The notes below the pieces were generated by a model. The model was not told the origin of the DNA. It saw nothing but the letters and a program-made list of their open reading frames with translations, and did no database searches. A program made the position numbers and the translations under genes. DNA of 64,000 nt from Hedera helix (lineage: Eukaryota > Streptophyta > Magnoliopsida > Apiales > Araliaceae): NCBI GenBank assembly GCA_947179155.2, contig OX359266.1, positions 12,397,098-12,461,097 on the forward strand, written 5' to 3'. Positions within the stretch are counted from its first letter, which is position 1. Every line of letters begins with the position of its first letter. Shown here piece after piece: positions 55,373 through 64,000 of the stretch.

Positions 55373-58300
55373 TGTGACGACCCCAAATTCGGGTTCCATA
55401 ACCTCGGGTTTGGTTCTCCACTGTACAATACTTACTAACAATTAAATACATAAATTGCATTTAAACTTCACGGAATAATACAAAAGGTTCCTTATAAAAA
55501 GGCTACACTTCCCAATGTCGATTAACTTTAACATAAACATTACATATCTTAAGGGAATACAAAAAATTTACAAGGAAATTACATAACAATAATTTAAATC
55601 TAGCATGCATATACTAATCTACGCATTTGCTTTTTTCTTGCCTTGTCTTGTTTAGAACATTCGGGTTTAGCTGAAATTAAGTCATGATATAGTAAGAATG
55701 AGCAACTAAATGACTCAGCAAGTTTATAAACAACAACATAAGATATATCATGATGAAAAGGGAAATAACATCAGGGCTTTCAACAATGAATAACAATTGT
55801 AAAAGAAATCAAGAATCAATGTTTCAATATAAGAATGGACTGACTCTTTACTGCTGAGTGGTCTTTAATAACCATGAACTGCTACTAAGGTAGAACAGAC
55901 ATGTATATATATCTGACACCTCGAAAAACGGGACACTTGAGGGGATTAGTCCTGTTATGTCCTATGTATATGCATAACATTTAGATTTCTTGCGCAAATT
56001 CGGTTTCCCGACAAATAAAAATTCCCTTTAACTAGGGTTGTTCATTCTCAGTCTTACTATAAGAATCTGCACCAACAATTGGTTTGGATAAACTTTTAAA
56101 ATATTCAATTTGAAGAATTTAAACATGCATTGTCTAGCCGAAACAATTAGTTTAGACATTCTTAAACAGTTATTGAATTAATGAACTATAATATTTGTAC
56201 AAGCACTAAGTGCGAATATAATAACAAATAATAATGTGGAATAATTTTAGATAATTAATCCACTTTAAGCTATTTCAAATAACTACGAGTGTAGATACTT
56301 GCTCAATAATAATTGAATTGTTCAATGTAATTACAGTTGAAGAAAATTTGCAAGAAATACAAGTTAGGGTTATGAAGAAACTTGCCTCGTGTGTAGTCTA
56401 CTGCTAATCAATTCAATTTAATTCTCTTTAGATAGACCTAACAATTAATCAAGTTGATCTTCAAATTAGTATCATATACGCATTTATATGATAATATCTA
56501 TACATGTTATACCTAACCACATAATTAAATAATTAAGGGTATATTAAACACTTAGAAAATATTATCATTACTTGATAATATTTCAATAACATAAAACATA
56601 TATTAATTACTTAATATAGTTTACATTCTTATCTAACATTATTAACAATTAATAATATCGTATTAGTCTTATAATATTATTAATCATTTAATAATATTTT
56701 ATTATCCTTCTAATATTATTAATCCCTTAATAATATTTTATTAATCTTTAACCATTTAATACTACATTATCACATTATTAATATTATTAATTATTTAATA
56801 ATATTTTATTTAATATCTAATATTATTAATCATTTAATAATATTTTAATCAATATATAATATTATTAATCATTTAATAATATTTTATTCTTTATCTAATA
56901 TTATTAATCATTTAATAATATTTTATTAACATTTTAATATTATTAATTATTTAATAATATTTTATTCGTCTTTTAATATTATTAATCATTTAATAATATT
57001 TTATTCATTATCTAATATTATTAATCATAATATTTTATTCATTTACTAGTATTATTATTTATTTAAATAATATTTTATTGAATTATTAACATTATTACCC
57101 ATTTAATAATATTTTAATCTCTTACTAAAATTATCAATCATTTAATAATATTTAGTCGCTTGTTAATATTATTAACCATGTAGTAATATTTTAATACTCT
57201 TTAAATAATACCAAAAGTTAACTTTTAAATTGGGTTAACCATAATATTTAATTTAAACATTTAGCTAACATTTATTTATAATTAGACTTCATATATGTTA
57301 GTTTAATATCCAAATATATTCATTTTACACCAATTTCAACTTAATTTTTCACAGAAAACTCAACCCGGATTGACCCGGACTGACCTGGACTGCCCAACAC
57401 TGACCGGTAGCGTGTTCTGGAACAGGTGCATCAGGACATTCTGTCTAGAAATCAATTTTTTTGATTGCTCGACCCTCCGACGCTCTGACAGCCATACCTT
57501 CTTCATTATAAAATATTTTGATGTGATTCTTGAGTCCATTCTCATCAGAATTTCCCCCTCTACAACTTCTCTTTAGATCATAAATCCAAATTCCCAACAT
57601 AACTAGACTCAAAACGGCTCACAAAGATAAGGTGAAAACTAACTTCACAAATCCTCGGTTTTATTGGTTCAAACTTGAATAAAATTTGATCTATATGTCC
57701 AAATGACACAAACTCAATTTTGTTAACCTTTTAACTTCTTGTTTTATAATATTTCATGGTTCAATCATATTTTTGAAAATGTTTGACACGAAATTTAAAG
57801 ATTGAACCACCTAGGGTTTAAAAATGACATCCTTTGCGGTAAAAGCTATAACTTCTTCGTTATTCAATATTTTTGAAAGCTTAAAGTTGGATTTTCTTTA
57901 AAACTCATAGATCTAACTTTATAGCTATAAAAATTCAATTCCCAACTTGTATATTTCATAATTCAACATTAAACCTAACATGCATCGTTAGGGTTTTACC
58001 GGTAAAATGTGTTGTGAACATTTTTACTAATTTTTATGCAGTACACACCTACCAAATCATGATATAAGCACATCATACTATGAATATACATATATTACAT
58101 ATTTAAATACCTCTAGCACATCAAAACGAGTTTTGATCGGTTAAAAATAGATTTTAACCGTTCAAAATCGTTCTAGACCATAAAAATAAAATAAAGAGAA
58201 GTTAGAGCATTTTTAAACCTTAGAGATTTGTGTGCTCTCCTTCTCCTCCTACCAAAGTATGTAGTGAAGCTTGTGGATATTCACCAAGCTCAACCTCCAG

Positions 58301-59099
58301 CCATTTTCTCACAACTTTCAAGTGTATCTCTCAAATGCTCACAAATGCTCTTTATTTTTCTTTCTAGCAAAACTTTAAATGAACTAACCAACCGATGCAA
58401 GAGTGTAGTGAATTTAGTGCTAATTAAGATTACTATTCCCATGATTGACTAGTTGAATGACAAGTTGAGTGACTAGGGTGGCTGAACCACTATGACAAAG
58501 TGTACAAGTGAAGCAACTTTGCAAAACAAGCCAACCCAAGTGGCCCCCACTACAATTCTCAACAAAATGGCATTTTCCAAGCCATTTTTCCTTTAATTTT
58601 TCTACTTTAATTATACATATATATATATCTATATATTTATATTCATATATGTAACAATTTTGACCAATTTTGACTTCCTATTGGGCTCGACTTTGGACTC
58701 TAGGATTAAATATATTGGGCTCATCCATTTAATTGGTTTGGGCTCAATTTAATTAACACATTGGGCTAGCATTTAAATAACTATGCTACCTTTAATTAAA
58801 ATAAACAGTGAGCTTGTTTAATTAATTACATGGACTAAGGTTTAATTTAATTACTTGGACTACTAGGTAAATTTAATTGATGTAGTTTAACAACTCATTT
58901 GGATTTAAATTATAATCCAATTAGATTTGCTTTAATTAATTATAACATCTTGTTTCATTGCTTTAAATAAATATACACATCCACAAGTATATTTATTCAA
59001 TTATCTAATGCACAATTAATTAGTACAAATTTTTTTAATTCATTGCTAATTATATAATAATTATAATTACAATGTTTAATGAAATTCGTGGTCATTACA
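55373..59099 (-). repeat. 3' LTR of the second chromovirus
   Basis: TGTGACGACCCCAAATTCGG...ATTCGTGGTCATTACA. It contains 13 hairpin units at 56671-57193 and no gene. It is longer than the solo LTR of the same family mainly through extra hairpin units. Confidence 0.9.
56671..57193. repeat. Tandem array of 13 AT-rich hairpin units
   Basis: The unit AATATTATTAAtcaTTTAATAATATT plus TTA and a variable 8-12 bp spacer is repeated about every 40 bp. Most units keep both arms. One, near 57016, has lost part of the right arm, and the last three are more diverged. Confidence 0.85.
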
Positions 59100-59139
59100 T
59101 TCTCCATCCCTTATAAGAATTCCGTTCCCGGAATTACAA

Positions 59140-59481
59140 ATTTAAACTACTCAAAAAGATTCGGATAGTTAGCCCTCATCTTTTCTTCAAGCTCCCACGT
59201 AGCTTCCTCTAGAGGATTTTGACAGAATGTATAACCTTATTCCGTTATTTTTGCTCTTTCCTATCTAGTATCTGGACAGGAATTTTCTCGTACGATAGAT
59301 CTTTTTTGACTTGTATCGACTCATAGGATATGACATGCTTGTAGTATGGTTTGTATGGTCGCAACACTGACACATGGAACACATTGTGAATATGCTCCAG
59401 TTCAAGAGGTAAAGTTATCTCGTACGCCACTTCACCCACTCTCTTTAATATCTCGAACGATCCTATGAACCTCGGACTCAA
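59140..59481 (-). pseudogene. Integrase C-terminus and damaged chromodomain of the second chromovirus
   Basis: 59245-59481 reads PRFIGSFEILKRVGEVAYEI and VLRPYKPYYKHVISYES and then stops after DRKEQK. Downstream, out of frame, EEATWELEEKMRANYPNLFE-like text follows. Compared with the intact element about 16 bases are missing in the middle of the chromodomain, removing the WRNHAIE block. The targeting module is therefore destroyed as well as out of frame. Confidence 0.8.
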
Positions 59482-60614
59482 CTTCCCTTTCTTTCAAATC
59501 GGATCTTCCCCTTCCAGGGAAATACCTTCATGAACACAAAACTCCCAACTTTGAAGTCTCGCTTTTGTCGATGTAAATCGGCGTATTTCTTCTGACGGTC
59601 TTGAGCTGCTACTAGTCGAGCTCTTATTACCTTGATAATTTCTACAGTCTGTTGAACCAATTCCGGCCCTAACAGTCGGCGTTCTCCTACCTCATCCCAA
59701 CATAGAGGTGTTCTGCATTTTCTTCCGTACAATGCTTCGTAAAACGGTATGCCTATGCTTGCATGATAACTGTTGTTGTATACAAACTCAACTAATGGTA
59801 GATGGTTTTCCCAACTCCCCTTGATATCCATCACGCAGGCTCTGAGCATATCTTTCAATGTCTGAATTGTTCTCTCACTTTGCCCATCGGTCTGCGGATG
59901 ATAAGTTGTACTCATTCTCAACTGTGTGCCCAATCTCTCCCGAAGACTTCTCTAAAATTTTGACGTTAAGCGCGGATCTCTATTTGACACAATCGATACC
60001 GACACCCCATGTCTCGAAACTATTTCCTTGATGTACAGTTTAGCCAACTGATTCAAACTGAACTTAATCTTGATCGACAAAAAGTGCGCTGACTTTGTTA
60101 GTCGATCCACAATCACCCATATTGCGTCATATCACTTCTGTGTTGTTAGAAGTCCTACCACAAAATTCATTGTGATATGCTCCCATTTCCATTCAGGAAT
60201 TTCTAACGGCTGTAATAATCCACTTGGTCTCTGATGTTCGGCCTTTACCCTTTGACAAATTAGGCATCGGCTGACACATTCTGCAACCTCTTTCTTCATA
60301 TTCGGCCACCTAAAATGCTGAGATAGATCTTGATACATCTTCGTACTTCCCGGATGTATCTAGTATCTCGTACTATGGGCTTCCTGCAAAATCTCCTTTC
60401 GTAATTCAGGCACTTGCGGTACCCAAACACGATTTTTAAATCTTAGCAATCTCATGCTATCCACTTTGAATTTGACCTCTTCTCCTTCGGTTATTCTCAT
60501 CCTTATTCTGACACACTCTTCATCGTTGTCTTGAGCCTCTTTCACCTTATCTAACAGGGTTGGGCTTGCTTCCACTTCCATTGACTCATTTGGATTTGTC
60601 ACCTCTAACTCCAT
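59478..60614 (-). pseudogene. Integrase of the second chromovirus (broken)
   Basis: 60360-60614 and 60132-60338 hold the zinc-binding part (HSTRY, MYQDLSQHFRWPNMKKEVAE, then CVSRCLICQ) and the first catalytic strand, where ITMNFVVGL shows Asn instead of Asp. 59478-59933 holds HPQTDGQSERTIQTL with the catalytic Glu and GSWENHLPLVEFVYNNSYHA. Stops fall at about 60360, 60130 and 59953. Confidence 0.85.
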
Positions 60615-60830
60615 TCAAGCCATCTCTTGAACCAATTGTTCTTGATCTGTCAATATGAACAATTTCTCCCTGCTCTTTCTACTTAGAGCATCTGCTACTA
60701 CGTTGGCCTTGTCGGGATGGTATAGAATTTCACAATCGTAGTCTTTGATCAATTCTAACCACCTCTGTTGCCTCATATTCAACTCCTTTTGTGTGAAGAT
60801 ATACTTCAGACTCTTATGGTCTATGAATAT

Positions 60831-61148
60831 CTAACATTTCTCTCCATATAAATAATGCCTCCAAATTTTAAGGGCGAACACTACTGCTGCCAGCCCCAAG
60901 TCGTGGGTAGGGTATCTCTTCTCATAATCTTTCAACTGTCTGGACGCATACGCAACGACTTTGCCATTTTGCATAAGCACACAACCAAGTCCCTTGTGCG
61001 ATGCATCACTGTAGACCGTAAAATCTCCCGTATCGTCCGGTAAAGTCAATACAGGTGCCTCACTAAGTCTTTTCTTTAACCCCTGAAAACTTTCTTCACA
61101 CTTCTCCGTCCATACAAATATCACTGTCTTCCTCGTTAAATTAGTCAA
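60831..61148 (-). pseudogene. RNase H of the second chromovirus (broken)
   Basis: It has FTVYSDASHKGLGCVLMQNG with the first Asp and YPTHDLGLAAVVFALK, where Gly replaces the usual Glu (LGLA for LELA). A stop comes after GEKC, just before IDHKSL. Two of the needed acidic positions are thus lost or cut off. Confidence 0.85.
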
Positions 61149-61244
61149 CGGTGTTGCTATCTTTGAAAAGTCTTGAATGAATTTCTGATAGTAACCCGCT
61201 AACCCTAAGAAACATCTTACCTCCGTCAGCGTCCTTGGTTGTTC

Positions 61245-62521
61245 CTAATTCATCACCGCTTTAATCTTTGCTGGATCAACTGAAACTCCCTTCTTGTCAA
61301 TAACATGACCTAAAAATTGAACTCTCTCTAACCAGAATTCACACTTCGAAAACTTAGCGTACAACTGCTCCTTCCGTAAAATCTCCAACACCAATCTGAG
61401 GTGTTCAGCATGCTCCTCCTCCGTTTTAGAATACACCAAAATATCGTCAATGAACACAACAACAAAGTTATCCAAGTATTGCTTGAATATTCTGTTCATC
61501 ATGTCCATAAATGCGGCTGGTGCATTCGTTAGTCCAAACGACATTACCAGAAACTCATAATGCCCATATTGAGTTCTGAATCTCGTTTTGGGTACATCCT
61601 CCTTCCTGACTTTCAACTGATGATAACCAATCCTCAAGTCAATCTTTGAAAAGTACTTCGCCCCTTTTAATTGATCGAAAAGATCGTCAATTCGTGGCAA
61701 CGGGTACTTGTTCTTAATTGTTACCTTATTCAACTCTCTATAATTCATACAAAGTCTCATTGATCCATCTTTCTTCTTTAAAAACAACACAGGTGCTCCC
61801 CATGGAGAAACACTAGGTTGAATGTACTTCCTATCCAACAACTTTTGTAATTGAACCATTAATTCCTTCATTTCTACCGGAGCCATCCTAGATGGTGCCT
61901 TCAATATTGGTGTTGTCCCCGGTACTAAATCGATTACAAATTCTATCTCCCTATCTGGCGATAAACCTGGCAGTTCATCTGGAAATACGTCATGAACTCC
62001 CAAACTACTGGTATTTGCTCCATCTCGGGATTTACCATTTGTGTATCCATTATGTGAGACAAATACCCAACACAACCTTTCTTTAACAATTTCTTGGCCT
62101 GCATCATCGTCAGACATAATGATTGTCTAGACAACTTGCTACCATAAAATACGACCTTAGACTTGTTCGGTGTCTTAAGGTGTATACACTTCTTTTGACA
62201 ATCAATTACCGCTCCGTGGTTAAACAACCAATCCATTACAAGTATAACGTCAAACTCCCCCAAACGTATCAGAATTAAATTTGCACTCAACTTCTGACCC
62301 CTGATTTCAGCACAATAGTTTCTATGTATATACTCTACAGGAATCACTTCTTTATTAGCAACTTCTATATTCATTGGGTTCCCCAGTTTTTCTCTAGGCA
62401 ATTTTAACCGTCTAGCGAATTCATTAGACACAAATAAACAGGTAGCACCTGAATCAAACAATACATATGCATTTATATTATTGATCGGAATAATACCTGA
62501 CACCACGTCTTTCGATTCCAC
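61245..62521 (-). pseudogene. Protease and reverse transcriptase of the second chromovirus (broken)
   Basis: 61943-62521 has YVLFDSGATCLFVSNEFARR (protease DSG) and the linker to RT. The frame then shifts. 61245-62117 has SRMAPVEMKELMVQLQKLLD, LRIGYHQLKVRKED, MSFGLTNAPAAFMDMMNRIF and VVFIDDILVYS (active site intact). It is close to the intact polyprotein at residues 390-800. The frame change near 61960-62000 separates protease from RT. Confidence 0.88.
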
Positions 62522-62527
62522 GGCGTC

Positions 62528-62594
62528 CTACACTGTCATGTTGAAGGTTCGTGCTACTGGTTTGTTCTGTGGCACCGGGCCTCCAATGGTAAGT

Positions 62595-62642
<48 letters not shown>

Positions 62643-63684
62643 CCCTTATAGCCAGAACTCCCTCCGGTATTCTTCTTCTTCGGAAAATCCTTAAACTGAT
62701 GGTCCATGGTTCCGCGGGAGAAACAACCCTTCCTCTTAGGTGTGGGACAATTAGGTGCAATGTGCCCTTCTTGCCCACAGTTGTAGCAGATGTTTTTCCC
62801 CCTCATGCACTTTCCCGTGTAGTTCTTCCTGCACTGACTGCACTTATTGGCTTTCTTAGATTCACTTCCCTGGGGTGTCCCCGAACTACTGTTGTTGTTG
62901 TTGTTCCATTTGCGCTTGTTTGAGTTACTGCCCCCGCTGCTACCCTCTCGGTTTCCTCCTTCACCTCTCTTCTTGTTACGTTCCTGGTTATGTTTGTTGA
63001 GGGCCTTATTTCCCCCTTCAATTATTATAGATTTCTCCAACAATGTTGCGAAGTTGGTAATCTGAAGAACAGTGACCTTATTGTAAACCCACGGTTGCCC
63101 CTGCTCAAACCTACTTGATCGCCTTGCTTCAGTATCCACCTGGTGTGGAGTAAATCTCGCCAATTCGTTAAACTTGGCAGCATAGTCGGATACTGACATA
63201 CTACCCTGCTTGAGTTCCAGGAATTTGACTTTCACCTGGCCTGTGTACTTTCTGGGAAGTAGTTCTCCAAGAACACTTCCTTGAATCGCGCCCATGCGAT
63301 TGTTCCCTCTCCTGCTCTACTTTTATTTGCCTTCCACCAGTGGTTGGCCTCCCCTTTCATCATAAAGGAAGCAAATGAGGTCATTTACTCATCCGCGACT
63401 CATGCGACCTCAAAGACTTTTTCCATCTCCTCTAACCAAGTCTACGCTTCTATAGGATCCGTGGTCCCTCGGAATTCGGGTGGTCCTATTAGTTTAAAAT
63501 CTTTGAAGTTAGCTAGTGGAGCGGCAGGGTTTGGTGCTCCAGTAGCTTCTGCGTTGTGTCCGCGGAATACTCCCATTAGCATTTTCATGAACTCTTGAAC
63601 ATGGTTTGACGGTACCCCTCCTGCATTAACTGACTCTTCGGGTGGTGGTGGGGGTAGTCGTTGATTTCTTCTTTGTGGCGGCAT
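62528..63684 (-). pseudogene. Gag of the second chromovirus (broken)
   Basis: It starts MPPQRRNQRLPPPPPEESV at 63684 and stops after FRGTTDPIEA at 63442. 62528-63295 resumes with VKFLELKQGSMSVSDYAAKF. Knuckles follow (CSQCRKNYTGKC with one His lost, CYNCGQEGHIAPNC intact, CFSRGTMDHQFKDF with two Cys lost). A poly-Asn run comes from a (GTT)n tract on plus at about 62595-62642. RNA binding would be impaired. Confidence 0.88.
62595..62642. repeat. (GTT)n microsatellite inside gag (poly-Asn)
   Basis: About 16 GTT units, against six or seven Asn codons with interruptions at the same place of the intact element (46490-46520). It is an in-frame triplet expansion in the linker after the knuckles. 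Confidence 0.9.
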
Positions 63685-64000
63685 TTTCTGTATAAAGAAA
63701 ATTTAATTATTAAATTTGTTTCAATCTTTTTACTTTCGTTTTGTAGCTTAAGTAATTTAAACTAAAGCACAAATAATCATCTCGACACATATAAACATAA
63801 ACGGAAATGCATTTATATTCATATGCTAAAACACAGTGCATAACACTTTTACATCATAAGAATATTTCTATAAATGCTACTAACCCCGTTAATACCACAA
63901 AAAACGGGATCTCACATAAACATATCCCACCACTTCATAGAGTTGGGATTTATAACGTACTAACCCTCTATCAAAATAAAAGATGAGTTTCTACTGCATC
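63685..64000 (-). other. Leader upstream of gag of the second chromovirus
   Basis: A non-coding stretch matching 47544-47900 of the intact element in short words (TGCATTTATATTCATAT). If the two elements share layout, an upstream ORF like that at 47947-48807 would begin just right of the window. It cannot be seen here. Confidence 0.6.

Larger units (their letters stand above)
55373..64000 (-). mobile_element. Second Ty3/gypsy chromovirus (decayed, right end beyond the window)
   Basis: The 3' LTR is 55373-59099 (3727 bp), the polypurine tract 59100-59112, then the minus-strand pol and gag to 63684. The upstream leader runs to the window end. The LTR shares its ends and its hairpin unit with the solo LTR at 35140-55228. 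The coding region parallels the intact Tekay/Del element closely but has many stops and frameshifts. The 5' LTR and right target site are outside, so the 5 bases before 55373 (ATTTT) cannot be checked as a TSD. Confidence 0.9.

Noticed and set aside
56671..57193. CRISPR-like array
   Set aside because: Repeats are AT-only inverted units with short, low-complexity spacers inside a plant LTR; no cas genes, and eukaryotic context.

Overview
The window is a stretch of plant nuclear DNA, most likely from a eudicot, and it is almost entirely nested transposable elements inside decayed genic and intergenic sequence. The case for a plant is the presence of plant-only LTR-retrotransposon lineages: a Tat/Retand-type Ty3/gypsy element with a second RNase H, a Sirevirus-type Ty1/copia element, an Athila-related gag-only element with an Asp-type primer site, and Tekay/Del chromoviruses. 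There are also intron-containing remnants of two plant nuclear genes. I found no intact host gene. The background is very AT-rich.

Layout. 1-5934 is the minus-strand internal region of a badly decayed Tat/Retand element, with part of an LTR to its right (from 5935). 6711-9345 is a possible Helitron-like unit holding exon and intron pieces of an ADP-glucose pyrophosphorylase large-subunit gene. 10621-29197 is a non-autonomous Athila-related element (gag and protease only, TSD TTTAT). Its left LTR is split by a complete 11.7-kb Sirevirus (10927-22623, TSD CGCGC). 29236-33310 is an exon chain from a broken S1 RNA-binding-domain gene. 33311-35139 is AT-rich repeats.

The right third is a three-level nest. 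A solo chromovirus LTR (35140-55228, TSD ATAAT/ATAAC) is split by a solo Sirevirus LTR (37027-53874, TSD GACAT). That in turn is split by a complete 13.9-kb Tekay/Del chromovirus (39054-52949, TSD ACATT), whose 1512-codon gag-pol is uninterrupted and ends in a chromodomain. 55373 to the window end is a second, decayed chromovirus of the same LTR family as the solo LTR; its 5' LTR lies outside the window.

How the parts work together. Each complete element carries its own LTR promoter and polyadenylation region, tRNA primer site, polypurine tract and gag-pol. Only the 39054-52949 chromovirus looks able to make all its proteins. The Sirevirus has nearly identical LTRs but at least five coding lesions, including loss of an integrase catalytic Asp. 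The signals I find most worth a second look are nucleotide-level. They are (i) dense TCGTAGA/TCTACGA inverted motifs in Sirevirus LTRs, leaders and even coding linkers; (ii) tandem arrays of AT-rich hairpins in two chromovirus LTR families; (iii) small hairpins in the gag-only element, one repeated with a paired change; and (iv) an unexplained acidic/coiled-coil/arginine-rich ORF upstream of the chromovirus gag. All homology calls rest on motif recognition by eye, with no database search.
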